Positions 1-9,104 are shown, counted from the first letter of the stretch. The stretch is 64,000 nucleotides of DNA from Nocardioides alkalitolerans (GCA_038184435.1 CP116227.1:2943501-3007500); one strand, 5' to 3'. The notes: generated from the letters alone by a model not told the origin. Made by a program: numbers and translations.

Positions 1-305
1 CGGGCACGGCGGTCGGCGAGGTCTACCTGCGCTCCCTGCTCGCCGAGCAGCTGCGCCTCGGGCTGGCGGTGGTCGGCACCCTCGCCCTGACGCTCGGCTC
101 GCTGCCCGTCGTGTTCTACCTCGCGCCCGGGCTCGCCGACGTACGCGTGCTGGGGGTGCCGCTGGCGTGGGCGGTGCTGGCGGGGGCGGTCTACCCGTTC
201 CTGTTCGTGCTGGGGTGGGTGCACGTGCGGCGCTCGGAGGCCAACGAGCGCGACTTCGCCCAGCTCGTCGCGCGCGAGGAGCCGCCGTCGGGGACCGACG
301 CGTGA
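1..305 (+). CDS. Small membrane protein preceding SSS symporter (5' partial)
   Basis: The reading frame is open from the left edge (frame of base 3), so the start lies outside the window. The visible ~100 residues hold two hydrophobic segments separated by a short loop, then a charged cytoplasmic tail. Small two-helix proteins (DUF485-like) are known to sit directly upstream of sodium/acetate-type symporters and probably assist them. The stop overlaps the next start by four bases (GTGA at 302-305), so the two are translationally coupled. The pairing is clear; the exact family is inferred from context. Confidence 0.7.
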   Translation, partial: GTAVGEVYLRSLLAEQLRLGLAVVGTLALTLGSLPVVFYLAPGLADVRVLGVPLAWAVLAGAVYPFLFVLGWVHVRRSEANERDFAQLVAREEPPSGTDA

Positions 306-1921
306 GCGACCCGCTCGACCCGCGCTGGGGAGGCGCGGCGGTCGCGGCGGTCGTCGCGGTGACGCTGGTGATCTCCGCCTGGGGCCTGCGCTCGTCGCGG
401 ACCACGAGCGACTTCTTCGTGGCGTCGCGCCGGGTGCGGCCGATGCTCAACGCCTCCGCGATCGGCGGGGAGTACGTCTCGGCGGCGTCCTTCCTCGGGG
501 TGGCCGGGCTGGTGCTGGCCTACGGCGCGGAGATGCTCTGGTACCCGGTCGGCTGGACCGCCGGCTACCTCGTGCTGCTCGCCCTCGTCGCCGCCCCGCT
601 GCGCCGCTCGGGGGCCTACACGCTGCCCGACTTCGCCGAGGCGCGGCTGGCGTCGGGGCGGGTCCGCGCGGTGTCGGCCCTGCTCGTGGTGACGATCGGG
701 TGGCTCTACCTGCTGCCGCAGTTCCAGGGCGCCGGGCTGACGCTCGCGGTCGTGACGGGCGCGCCGTCGTGGCTCGGCGGGCCGGTCGTGGCGGTCGTCG
801 TGCTCGTCGGCGTCGCCTCGGGCGGGATGCGCTCGATCACGTTCGTGCAGGCGTTCCAGTACTGGCTCAAGCTCGCCGCCCTCCTCGCGCCGCTGGCCGT
901 GCTCGTCGTGGTGTGGCACGGCGACGGCCGCCCGCTGCCCCGGGACCTGGGCACGGGGCTCGCCGGGGCGGGCGCCGGCGACAGCTGGTCGACGCCCTTC
1001 GGCGGCGGCATCTCCGGCCTGGCGGCCGGGCCGGAGGGGCTCTACCTCACCTACTCGGTCATGGTCGCGACGTTCCTCGGCGCCATGGGCCTGCCCCACG
1101 TGGTCGTGCGCTTCTACACCAACCCCGACGGCCGCGCCGCCCGCCGCACGACCCTCGGGGTGCTCGGGCTGCTGGGGTTCTTCTACCTGCTCCCGCCCGT
1201 GTACGGCGCGCTCGGCCGCGCCTACGACACCGACGGCGGGCTGGACGGCGCCGACACGATGGTGCTGCGCCTGCCGGGGCTCATGACCGACGGGCTGCTC
1301 GCCGACTCCCTCACGGCCGTGCTGACCGCGGGGGCGTTCGCCGCCTTCCTCTCCACCTCCTCCGGCCTCACCATCGCCGTGGCGGGCGTGCTCAGCCAGG
1401 CCGTGACCCCCTCGGGCCGCGGGGGGCGCACGGTGGCGGGGCGCGGCGTACCGGCCCCGGTGCGGCAGCTGCTGCCGCGCTGGCGGGTCGAGCCCGTGAC
1501 GGCCTTCCGGGTCGGCGCCGTGCTGGCCGTGACGGTGCCGTGCGCCGCGGCTCTGGTCTCCCCCGGCCTGCCCGTGGCGCGCTCCGTCGGTCTCGCCTTC
1601 GCCGTCGCCGCCTCGACCTTCTGCCCCCTCCTCGTGCTGGGGATCTGGTGGCGCGGCCTCACCGACGTCGGTGCGCTCGCCGGGCTCGTCGTGGGCGGGC
1701 TCGGCTCCGGCGTCGGCGTGGTCGCCGCGCTGCTGGTGCCCGACGCGGGCGGCGGGTGGGGTACGGCGCTGCTCACCCAGCCCGCCGCCTGGAGCGTGCC
1801 GCTCGCGTTCGCCGTCATGGTGCTGGTCAGCCGGGCCACACCGCGGCGCGTGCCGGTGGGCGTCGACCGGTTCATGGTGCGGCTGCACACGCCCGAGACC
1901 GTGCCGCTGGACCGGGGCTGA
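302..1921 (+). CDS. Sodium:solute symporter (SSS family, acetate/ActP-like)
   Basis: A 539-residue integral membrane protein with about 13 hydrophobic segments. The GTG at 302 is chosen because it overlaps the upstream stop in GTGA; an earlier in-frame start would run through the partner gene. An SSS signature lies near residues 36-66 (SDFFVASRRV, GEYVSAASF), as in cation/acetate symporters. It should import an organic acid with sodium across the cytoplasmic membrane. The substrate cannot be read from sequence: acetate, pyruvate or propionate are all possible. The 3' end overlaps the convergent TDT transporter gene by 50 bases. Confidence 0.85.
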   Translation: MSDPLDPRWGGAAVAAVVAVTLVISAWGLRSSRTTSDFFVASRRVRPMLNASAIGGEYVSAASFLGVAGLVLAYGAEMLWYPVGWTAGYLVLLALVAAPLRRSGAYTLPDFAEARLASGRVRAVSALLVVTIGWLYLLPQFQGAGLTLAVVTGAPSWLGGPVVAVVVLVGVASGGMRSITFVQAFQYWLKLAALLAPLAVLVVVWHGDGRPLPRDLGTGLAGAGAGDSWSTPFGGGISGLAAGPEGLYLTYSVMVATFLGAMGLPHVVVRFYTNPDGRAARRTTLGVLGLLGFFYLLPPVYGALGRAYDTDGGLDGADTMVLRLPGLMTDGLLADSLTAVLTAGAFAAFLSTSSGLTIAVAGVLSQAVTPSGRGGRTVAGRGVPAPVRQLLPRWRVEPVTAFRVGAVLAVTVPCAAALVSPGLPVARSVGLAFAVAASTFCPLLVLGIWWRGLTDVGALAGLVVGGLGSGVGVVAALLVPDAGGGWGTALLTQPAAWSVPLAFAVMVLVSRATPRRVPVGVDRFMVRLHTPETVPLDRG

Positions 1922-3074
1922 CGGGCCCGTTCTCGCGGCGCGGCGGCAGGAGCAGGGTGCCGCGGTGGATCCCGCGCACCGTGCGGGCGGCGACCACCGC
2001 CCACGCGACGAGCAGCAGGACGAGGAGCAGCCCCGCGAGCACCTGCAGCGCCACGAGGCGCGTGGCGGCCGCCAGGCCCGAGGTGCCGGTGACGAGGGTG
2101 CCGACCGGGAACGTGAACGACCACCAGGCGAGACCGAAGGGGAGCCCGACCCGCGCCGTACGGGCGGTGACGACCACGGCGAGGGCCAGCCACAGCAGCG
2201 CGAAGCCGAGGACGGGGACGCCGTAGAGCAGCGTGGTCGCCGCGAAGGCCCGCCCGAGGGGAGCGCCGAGGACATCGGGGGCGAGCTGCCCGAGGTGGTG
2301 GGTCGCGGTGATCGACTGTCCCAGCGGCCCAAGCACGAGCCACAGGGTCGGGACCGTGGCCGCGGCACCCACGCCGTGCCGGACGAGGCGCTGCCAGATG
2401 AGCACCGTCGTCAGGGCGCAGGCCACCAGGCTCAGGCCGACGAACATGGCGCAGAAGGTCAGCATCGTCCGCTGGGCCTGCCCGGCCGGGAGGTGCGGGA
2501 CCAGCAGGGCGCCGGTCGCGGCGCTCACCATCGGCGGCACGACGGACAGCAGCCAGGTGCCGGACGCCGCGTCGGCGCCGACGTCGTGGCGGGTGAACGC
2601 CGTGCACGGCACGAGCACGGCGGTGAGGAGGCCGAGCGCCGTGCCCACCGTCCAGAGCGTCACGTCCACGACGAGCGCTGGGCCGGTGCCGAGGACGCGG
2701 TGGCCGACGAGCAGGGTCGCGGCGCCGACGACCATGAGCGCCATGGCCGGCGCGCCGTAGAAGTGGGCCATCACCGGGTCGGCGAGGTGGCCGCGGGCCG
2801 CGGCGGAGTGGCGGATCCAGTGGCCGACCGTGGCCACGGCGACGGCGAGGAGCGCGGCCGAGGCCAGCAGCCAGAACGCGAGCGCCGCGGGAGCCGCGCC
2901 CGGCAGGGCGAAGGGCAGCGAGGCGAGCGCGACGGCGACGATGCCGGTGCCCATGACCGGCGCGAACCAGTTGGGCCCGATGTGGGCCAGGGCGGGGGCT
3001 CCGTCGAGGTCGCGCAGGAAGCCGGTGCGCGAGAAGCCGGTGCGCGGGTCGCGCTCGGCGGTGAGGGCGGTCAT
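1872..3074 (-). CDS. TDT-family transporter (TehA/SLAC1-like C4-dicarboxylate or sulfite exporter)
   Basis: A 400-residue protein with about ten transmembrane segments. The N-terminal signature (GPNWFAPVMGTGIVAVAL) is typical of the tellurite-resistance/dicarboxylate transporter family, which includes bacterial TehA homologues and malic acid or sulfite exporters. ATG at 3074 is preferred over an upstream in-frame codon at 3104 because the family signature starts soon after it. It is divergent from a LysR regulator with 93 bases between the starts, so the regulator probably controls it. The transported anion is not determined. Confidence 0.82.
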   Translation of the reverse strand: MTALTAERDPRTGFSRTGFLRDLDGAPALAHIGPNWFAPVMGTGIVAVALASLPFALPGAAPAALAFWLLASAALLAVAVATVGHWIRHSAAARGHLADPVMAHFYGAPAMALMVVGAATLLVGHRVLGTGPALVVDVTLWTVGTALGLLTAVLVPCTAFTRHDVGADAASGTWLLSVVPPMVSAATGALLVPHLPAGQAQRTMLTFCAMFVGLSLVACALTTVLIWQRLVRHGVGAAATVPTLWLVLGPLGQSITATHHLGQLAPDVLGAPLGRAFAATTLLYGVPVLGFALLWLALAVVVTARTARVGLPFGLAWWSFTFPVGTLVTGTSGLAAATRLVALQVLAGLLLVLLLVAWAVVAARTVRGIHRGTLLLPPRRENGPVSPGPAARSRACAAAP

Positions 3075-3120
3075 GGCTCCAGCGTGCTGGCGGCGGGGCG
3101 CCACGGGAACCCGTCAGGAG

Positions 3121-3136
3121 CTTGTGACCTCACAAG
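3121..3136. promoter_or_regulatory. Candidate LysR operator between TDT transporter and lysR
   Basis: CTTGTG-ACCT-CACAAG is a perfect 6-bp inverted repeat and contains a T-N11-A core (T at 3122, A at 3134) as expected for LysR-type regulators. It lies 32 bases upstream of the regulator start and 47 bases upstream of the divergent transporter start, so one site could serve both. Assignment is by position and symmetry only. Confidence 0.5.
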
Positions 3137-3167
3137 GCCAGCCTGTGGGCAGCGGTAAGGTCGCCTT

Positions 3168-4094
3168 GTGACACTCCCCGACCTGGACTCCCTGCGCCTG
3201 CTCGAGGCCGTGGCCCGCACCGGCAGCATCGGGACGGCCGCCCGCGAGGCCGGGGTGTCCCAGCAGGCGGCGTCCCAGCGCCTGCGCACGATGGAGGCCG
3301 AGCTGCGCCTGCCGCTGCTGCAGCGCGGTCCGTCGGGCTCGACCCTCACCCCGTCCGGTCGGCTCGTCGTCGAGTGGAGCACGGCGGTGCTGGCACGCGC
3401 CGACGAGATGGAGGCGGCGGTGCAGACCCTGCGGGACCAGCGCTCCGGCGAGCTCCACGTCTACGCGTCGATGACGACCGCCGAGCACCTCGTGCCCCGG
3501 TGGCTCGTGCGCCTCCGGAGCGAGAGCGCGGTGCACGCCTCGCTCGTCGCCGCCAACACGGGCGCCGTGGTCGACGCCGTGCGTCGCGGCGAGGCGGACG
3601 TGGGATTCACCGAGGGGTCCGGCGACCTCGTGGGCCTCGCCCGCCAGGTCGTGGGCGGCGACCGGCTCACCCTCGTGGTCGCCCCCGACGACCCGTGGGC
3701 GGGTCGACGCGCGGTGACCGCCGCGGCGGTCAGCGGCCGGCGCCTCACCAGCCGGGAGCCCGGCTCCGGCACCCGGCAGGTCGCGGAGGACGCGTTCCGG
3801 GCCGCGGGGCACGCGCTCGCGGTCCCGGAGGTCGAGCTCACCACCAACGCGGCCGTCCTCGCCACGGTCCGCGCCGGCGGCGCCCCGGCCCTGCTCAGCG
3901 ACCTCGCCCTCGTCGGGGCGAGCGACCTCGTCGTGCTGCCCGTGCGGGGGGTCGACCTGACCCGGCAGTTCCACGCAGTATGGCTCGGGGGCAGCCGGCC
4001 CCCGGCGGGCCCGGTCCGCGACCTGCTCGGCGTCGCCGGGCGCGTGCCGCCGCAACGGGCCCGACCGGCGCCTCCGGCTGCTGCGGGGCGGTAG
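3168..4094 (+). CDS. LysR-family transcriptional regulator
   Basis: A 308-residue protein. An N-terminal winged helix-turn-helix (residues about 5-62, with ARTGSIGTAAREAGVSQQAAS) is followed by a periplasmic-binding-like effector domain. GTG at 3168 begins the usual LysR N-terminus (DLDSLRLLEAVARTGS). Because it is divergently paired with the TDT transporter and a palindrome sits between them, it probably regulates that transporter and itself in response to a small anion. The tail is Pro/Ala/Arg-rich and dispensable-looking. Confidence 0.88.
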   Translation: MTLPDLDSLRLLEAVARTGSIGTAAREAGVSQQAASQRLRTMEAELRLPLLQRGPSGSTLTPSGRLVVEWSTAVLARADEMEAAVQTLRDQRSGELHVYASMTTAEHLVPRWLVRLRSESAVHASLVAANTGAVVDAVRRGEADVGFTEGSGDLVGLARQVVGGDRLTLVVAPDDPWAGRRAVTAAAVSGRRLTSREPGSGTRQVAEDAFRAAGHALAVPEVELTTNAAVLATVRAGGAPALLSDLALVGASDLVVLPVRGVDLTRQFHAVWLGGSRPPAGPVRDLLGVAGRVPPQRARPAPPAAAGR

Positions 4095-4124
4095 GCGCGG
4101 CGTACCGGCGCGGGCGCCGGGGCC

Positions 4125-5138
4125 TCAGCCGCGGGGCAGCTCCTTCTCGCCGGCCGCGGCTGGCGGCGCGAGGTGGGCCGGGAACGCGGCGGCGGTGGCC
4201 TCGTCCTCGGTGGTGAAGCACATGCGCGCGAAGTCCACGCCGAACGGCGTGAGGTGGAGGCTCCGGCGGAGCACCTTGGGGAACTTGACCGAGTGCATCG
4301 CCGCGAGCACGTCGGGCTGGGCCTCCACGACCTGGTAGCGCAGCAGGTCGTCGAGCGCCTCCGACGACTGCCAGACGAGGCCGAGGCGGGAGAGGTTGTT
4401 GAGGTACTGCGGCACGAGGTCCACGTGGCGCAGCCCCGCGCGTGCGCCGATCATGTTGAGGCCGCGCGCGACGAGCTGCGAGTTGACCATGCCGACCGGG
4501 CCGCCGGTGCGGACGTCCACCGACGGCTGAGGTCCGTCCTTGAGCAGCAGCACGATGATGCGGGCCTCGTCGGGGGCGAGGTCGCCGAGGATGCGCTCGT
4601 AGGCCGGGTGGCCGGTCTCCGGGTGCCACACGTCGCGCGACTGCTCGAGCAGCTTGGCGCCCTTCGCCCGGAGCCGCTCGGCCTCGGACTCGCGACGGGA
4701 CAGGCCACCGCCCTCGGGGACGGGCGGGACGGCCGTCTCCCCCGGCAGCCGCAGCTGCGCGACCGCCTGCGAGAGCGGCAGCCCCGACGACACGCCCCTG
4801 GCGATGCCGGCGACCACGGCCGCGGCCTCGTTGAGGTCACGCGAGAGCTCGGCGGCCGCTTGCGGGTCGACCATGGCGCGGGCGAGCTTGAGGCCGGTGC
4901 GGGTCGAGGCGGTCACGCCCCACTCGGCGGTGTGCAGCGCCGTCGCGGCGGCGATCCGGGCGAGACCGGGGAGCGCGTCGACGGCCGGGCTCAGCGTGGC
5001 CGGGACCCGGTCCGAGATCGCGTCGGCCAGCGCCGTGGGCACGAGCGAGCTGCGGCGGGCCGGGACGAGGGCCGCGAAGCCGCGACGACGCGGCGGGGGC
5101 AGGGCGCGCGGAGGACGGTGCTGACCGCTGTCGCTCAC
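4125..5138 (-). CDS. Abi-alpha (DUF4393) domain protein
   Basis: A 337-residue protein. The C-terminal two-thirds match the Abi-alpha/DUF4393 pattern: a block around HPAYERILGDLAPDEARI, then LNNLSRLGLV and a final LTPFGVDFARMCF motif. The N-terminal third is Ala-rich and helical. GTG at 5138 overlaps the upstream DUF445 stop in GTGA (5135-5138), so the pair is translationally coupled. The family is named after a lactococcal abortive-infection protein, but most chromosomal members are uncharacterised. The family call is from pattern recognition; the function is unknown. Confidence 0.7.
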   Translation of the reverse strand: MSDSGQHRPPRALPPPRRRGFAALVPARRSSLVPTALADAISDRVPATLSPAVDALPGLARIAAATALHTAEWGVTASTRTGLKLARAMVDPQAAAELSRDLNEAAAVVAGIARGVSSGLPLSQAVAQLRLPGETAVPPVPEGGGLSRRESEAERLRAKGAKLLEQSRDVWHPETGHPAYERILGDLAPDEARIIVLLLKDGPQPSVDVRTGGPVGMVNSQLVARGLNMIGARAGLRHVDLVPQYLNNLSRLGLVWQSSEALDDLLRYQVVEAQPDVLAAMHSVKFPKVLRRSLHLTPFGVDFARMCFTTEDEATAAAFPAHLAPPAAAGEKELPRG

Positions 5139-6478
5139 TGACCCCCCACTCCGAAGATCCACAGGTGGAGGAACCCGCCGGCCGCCCCCATGATCGCGCC
5201 GTGAGCGTAGAGCATCCACTCGTCCTCCTTGATGGCCGCTCGCATCATCTCGACGAAGTCCCGTGGCGGGAGCTCCTTCGTGCGCTGGGCGATCAGGGTG
5301 CGGATCTTCTCGGACTGGCGCGCGGAGAAGGCCGGGTCTTGGAACGGCTTGAGCGTGCGGCCCACCGCCTCCTGGGCGACGGAGTCCTTGATGGTGTCGA
5401 AGCGGGTCGTGCCCACGGCGACCCGGACGGCCGCACGGGCCGGGCCGATCGCGCCGTCGATGGCGGGCTTGAGCGCGGTCGCGAGCATCTGTCGCGTGCG
5501 GTCGCCCCGCGGACCGTCGAGGAGGAAGTCGCCGATCCGCTCCAGCGTGATGACGTCGCTCGCGATGTGCTGCGCGTAGATCTCCGCCGCGGCGGCCTGG
5601 CGCCGGGGGAAGAGGCCCTGCAGCGTGAAGGGCCCGATCTTGCGAGGCTCCGGCGGGTCGAAGATCAGCCACATGCCGAGCAGGTTGGTGATCCAGCCGA
5701 CGATGACGCCCATGACGGGCAGGGCCCACCACTGGCCGAAGGCGTGGTCGATGATCGCGACGGGGATGCCGAGCAGGAAGCCGAAGATCGCCCCGAAGAC
5801 CACCATCAGCCGCAGCTCGCGCGCACCGAAGTCGCGGAAAATCCGGACCACGAGGTCGGGGTTCTGCTCGAAGTGGTCGATCACCATGATCTTCGGGTCG
5901 AGCAGTTGGTCGATGTGGATGCCGATCTCGGTCGTCACGCGGCGTACCACCTGCGGGAGCTGCGCCTGCACCCGCTCCACGACGGCCGAGCGGACCGGGC
6001 GCGGCAGGTCGTGCCACAGCCGGGGGTGCTCGCGCTCCATCACCTGGTTCACCAGGTCGGGGATGTCGGGCGAGAACATCTCGACGATGTGCTCGGCGAT
6101 CTTCTCCGGCTCCAGCTCCTGGTAGAACTCCGCAGGCGTGCCGAGCTTCGCGATCGCCTTGTCGACGGCGATGCTGCCCATCTTCCCGGCGCGCGCGGGC
6201 ACGATCCCCTGCCACCCGAGACCGCCCGAGAGGAACCCGGGGATCTCCTGCACCTTGCGCGGCGACGCCGTCGCCAGCTCCTTGAGCCCCGGCACGCGGA
6301 AGCCGTGGAAGTGCGTCGGCGAGAACAGCATCCACAGGCCCGACCAGTTGATGAGCCAGCCGATCACGGACGTGAAGACGGGGATGGACCAGAAGTGGAC
6401 CCAGTTCATGTGCGCGAGGTAGTCGCGCAGCCAGTCCAGCGCTGCTTCGAGCGTCGACCTCACCACCTCGTGCCGCAC
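5135..6478 (-). CDS. DUF445 family membrane protein
   Basis: A 447-residue protein. Membrane segments occur near the N-terminus (around WLINWSGLWMLF), in the middle (FGAIFGFLLGIPVAII, then VIVGWITNLLGMWLIF) and at the C-terminus (GAIMGAAGGFLHLWIF). The twice-repeated GW(L/I)(I/T)N motif followed by a P-containing stretch and a phenylalanine-rich turn is the DUF445 hallmark. Family function is unknown. The start is GTG at 6478. It is the first gene of a two-gene unit with the Abi-alpha protein, and a palindromic site (6558-6580) lies 80 bases upstream. Confidence 0.82.
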   Translation of the reverse strand: MRHEVVRSTLEAALDWLRDYLAHMNWVHFWSIPVFTSVIGWLINWSGLWMLFSPTHFHGFRVPGLKELATASPRKVQEIPGFLSGGLGWQGIVPARAGKMGSIAVDKAIAKLGTPAEFYQELEPEKIAEHIVEMFSPDIPDLVNQVMEREHPRLWHDLPRPVRSAVVERVQAQLPQVVRRVTTEIGIHIDQLLDPKIMVIDHFEQNPDLVVRIFRDFGARELRLMVVFGAIFGFLLGIPVAIIDHAFGQWWALPVMGVIVGWITNLLGMWLIFDPPEPRKIGPFTLQGLFPRRQAAAAEIYAQHIASDVITLERIGDFLLDGPRGDRTRQMLATALKPAIDGAIGPARAAVRVAVGTTRFDTIKDSVAQEAVGRTLKPFQDPAFSARQSEKIRTLIAQRTKELPPRDFVEMMRAAIKEDEWMLYAHGAIMGAAGGFLHLWIFGVGGQ

Positions 6479-6557
6479 GGCGTCGTTGCCGCTGGTCAGT
6501 CCCTGTGCGCACCGTAGCGCCCGGACGGGCGTCGCGGCCCCGGTACGACGGGCAGGA

Positions 6558-6580
6558 ATGTGACATCCATGCTGTCACAT
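6558..6580. promoter_or_regulatory. Palindromic operator candidate ATGTGACA-N7-TGTCACAT
   Basis: A perfect 8-bp inverted repeat with a 7-base spacer in the 206-base divergent region between the DUF445 gene (start 6478, minus) and the DUF4333 lipoprotein gene (start 6685, plus). It resembles a widened CRP/Rex half-site arrangement (TGTGA-N11-TCACA), but the spacing fits neither. The cognate regulator is unknown. Confidence 0.5.
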
Positions 6581-6684
6581 CGGGTGAACGGCGGGGGTGG
6601 CGTCGGGTCACGGTGCGGGGCGGGATCGCCCTTGGATGCCGGGACTAGCGTCGACGCACTGCCGTCCCTCGGAAGGTCCTCGCC

Positions 6685-6987
6685 ATGAACCGACTTCTCG
6701 CCGCCGCTGCGACCGGCGCCTCCGTGCTCCTGCTGAGCGCCTGCTCGGGCGGCACCGTCGACCAGGACGACCTCGAGGAGCAGGTGAAGTCGTCCTTGAC
6801 CGAGACCGTCGGCCAGGCGCCGAAGGACATCGACTGCCCCGACGAGCTCGAGGCGGAGGAGGGCGCCACTACCACCTGCGTGCTGACCGCCGACGACGAC
6901 AGCACGATCGACGTCGACGTCGAGGTGACAGGCGTCGACGGCGACCGCGTCGACCTCGACATCCAGGTGGCCGACGAGGTCAACTGA
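6685..6987 (+). CDS. DUF4333 domain lipoprotein
   Basis: A 100-residue secreted protein. A signal peptide ends in a lipobox (LLLSAC, Cys at residue 20), so it should be lipid-anchored on the outer face of the membrane. The mature part is acidic and resembles DUF4333: a helix (DLEEQVKSSLTETVG), a first cysteine in DIDCPDEL and a second in TTTCVLTA, probably disulphide-linked. The family is common in actinobacteria and its function is not known. Confidence 0.82.
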   Translation: MNRLLAAAATGASVLLLSACSGGTVDQDDLEEQVKSSLTETVGQAPKDIDCPDELEAEEGATTTCVLTADDDSTIDVDVEVTGVDGDRVDLDIQVADEVN

Positions 6988-7141
6988 CGCGGTTGAGCGC
7001 GTCGAGTCGTCACCTACGCCGCGGTGGCGGTGAGGACGCGTCGCTGCGTACGTGGCAGCTCGACGACGACCCCGGGTCAGTCATCCACAGATCACCACCG
7101 AGAGGTGGTCGTCGCACGTTTGTTCGACTAGAGTGGGCGGC

Positions 7142-8627
7142 ATGGATCGGGGGACCCACACCATTGCGACCGCGTTGATCGACGCGGTCCGCGAGCGCAC
7201 GCGAGCGGCTCGTGTGGCGGAGGCGGCTGCCTTCGTCGCCGTGGGCGACTGGGCCGCTTTCCACACGTCGGACGCTGTGGTGGGTGATCCGATCACGGTG
7301 CTGGGCGAGTGGCACGACGAGCAGCACGTCGCGGCGTTGGCGGGGGATCAGTTCCTCGAGCTGGGCGGGCCGGGGGCGCCGGTGGTGGCGGAGTTCTGCA
7401 TCGGCGAGATCGCCGCCGCCCGCGGCTCCTCGTTCGACGCTGCGCGACGTCTGGTGGGGGACGCGGTTGAGCTGCGGTACCGCCTCCCGCGCGTGCACGC
7501 CCGCATCGCCGCGGGTGAGGTCGACGTCTGGCGCGGCCCGGCGGATCGCCCAGGCCACCCGCTCCCTGACCGTCGAGGCAGCGAGCTTCGTGGACCGGCA
7601 CATTGCGTACGTCGCGGGCAAGGCCACCGGCCCCGAGGTCGACCGCCTCGTCGCCGAAGCCGCAGCACTGTTCGACCCGGAGACCACCGAAGCCGAACGC
7701 CACGCGGCTGACGGCGGCCGGTACCTCGCCATCGACCTCGACGACCTCGCCTATGCGGACCCGTTGACCGGGACCCTGCGGGGCACGGTGAACGTCCACG
7801 GCTCGCTGGATTTGGCTGATGCGCTCGACCTGGAACGGACCGTCGCGCACGTTGCCCGCCAGCTCGCCGAGCTCGGGCACGACAGCGACCTCGACGTCCG
7901 CCGCTCCGTGGCCCTCGGCGAGATCGCCCGGCGCTGCGACGGCGTGACCACGCTGGAGTACGGCGCCGGTGAAGCGCCGAACGGAGACCAGCCACAGCCG
8001 GTCCAGCGGGCCCGGCGCGAGGTGGTGCTCTTCGTGCACCTCGACCAGGCCGCGATCACCGGCACCCTCAACGGCACCGGTCCCGGCATCGAAACCTGCA
8101 CCGGCATGACCGGCATCGACCTCGCCCGGCTCGACACCCCGGGCGCACCTCGCGGGGTCGTCACCGTCGAGCAGGTCCAGACCTGGTGCGCCGCCCCAGA
8201 CACGACGGTGACGGTCAAGCCGATCATCGACCTCAACCAGCACGACGCCGTCAACGGCTACACCCCACCCGACCGCATCGCCGACCACGTCCGCGCCGCA
8301 TGGCCCCGCTGCGTCTTCCCCTACTGCACCCGCAGCTCGCGCACCGCCGACCTCGACCACAGCCACCCCTACGAGGCGGACGGCCCACCCGGCCAAACCT
8401 CCACCCGCAACCTGTTCCCGCTCTGCCGACGCCACCACCGCATGAAGACCCACCGCGAGATGACCACCGGCAACACATGGACCTACCGGCCCACCGACCC
8501 CAGCAGAGGCGAGCCACCGAACGCCCTCCTCTGGACCAGCCCCCTGGGCCAGCGCTACCTCGTCGACCACGACGGCACCCGACCCTGGCCACCACCAGGA
8601 CCTGATCAAGAACCAGACGGCGCCTGA
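7142..8627 (+). pseudogene. HNH endonuclease, DUF222/13E12-repeat family, frameshifted
   Basis: Two overlapping frames together encode one ~494-residue DUF222-HNH protein. The first starts at ATG 7142 and runs through the N-terminal DUF222 region to ...GEVDVWR. Homologous sequence continues one frame over from ARRIAQAT to the stop at 8627. The join is a one-base excess in CGCGGCCCGG at about 7535, so an extra G is the simplest explanation. The HNH domain is intact (CVFPYC, DLDHSHPY, NLFPLCRRHHRMKTH). This gene type is multicopy in actinobacteria and its role is unclear. Whether it is a true mutation or a sequencing error cannot be told here. Confidence 0.8.
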
Positions 8628-8640
8628 CCAACAAGCACAC

Positions 8641-8673
8641 CGCCGCCCGGCCACACCCCGTGGACGGGCGGCG
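8641..8673. terminator. Bidirectional hairpin between convergent genes
   Basis: CGCCGCCCG at 8641-8649 pairs perfectly with CGGGCGGCG at 8665-8673. It lies between the HNH gene end (8627, plus) and the small hypothetical gene end (8696, minus). There is no T-tract, as is common in high-GC actinobacteria. Confidence 0.5.
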
Positions 8674-8695
8674 AAACATGCCCGCGGGCGGTGGC

Positions 8696-8959
8696 TCAGA
8701 TCCAGCGGGCGCCGATCTCGTCGTGGAGCTGCTGGGTCTTCTGCACCAGCAGGACCCCGTTCTCGACCTTGGTCTCGAGCCCGCACGCCTCGGCGATCCC
8801 GATGATGGCGTCGCGCGCCGCAGGATCGTCGGCGGAGCTGCCGCCGTCCCACAGCTGCAACCAGCGGTCGGTGGAGTCGTCGCTCCCGCAGTCGGCCCAG
8901 ACACGGCAGATCATGTCGAGCTCGTCCTGGGTCATGGGGCGGGTGGGGGTGGCGTACAC
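8696..8959 (-). CDS. Hypothetical small acidic protein
   Basis: An 87-residue soluble protein that I do not recognise. GTG at 8959 is chosen because GAGGAG lies five bases upstream; an in-frame ATG at 8935 and an upstream frame to 9010 are alternatives. The sequence is acidic with a predicted helix (TQDELDMICRVWADCG) and a C-terminal helix (QKTQQLHDEIGARWI). No signal peptide or membrane segment is visible. It converges on the HNH pseudogene across a hairpin. Confidence 0.6.
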   Translation of the reverse strand: MYATPTRPMTQDELDMICRVWADCGSDDSTDRWLQLWDGGSSADDPAARDAIIGIAEACGLETKVENGVLLVQKTQQLHDEIGARWI

Positions 8960-9104
8960 CGCGGTCTCCTCGTCTCTCGATGGGCGGGTCTGCTGTACCC
9001 CGGATCTCACCGTTCACGCCCGCGTTCCCCACCGGCTGCCCGGCGCGGCAGCTGCCGGCGCAGCACCGGGCGTGCCCCGGTGCCGCGCCGGCATCATCCG
9101 TACC

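Noticed and set aside
191..2368. 725-codon minus-strand frame over the symporter gene
   Set aside because: Composition is Arg/Pro/Ser-rich without conserved motifs, and it overlaps two well-supported genes.
4125..6611. Abi-alpha protein as part of a phage-defence island
   Set aside because: Only the family name points to defence. No restriction, toxin, nuclease-helicase or integrase genes are nearby, and the partner is DUF445.
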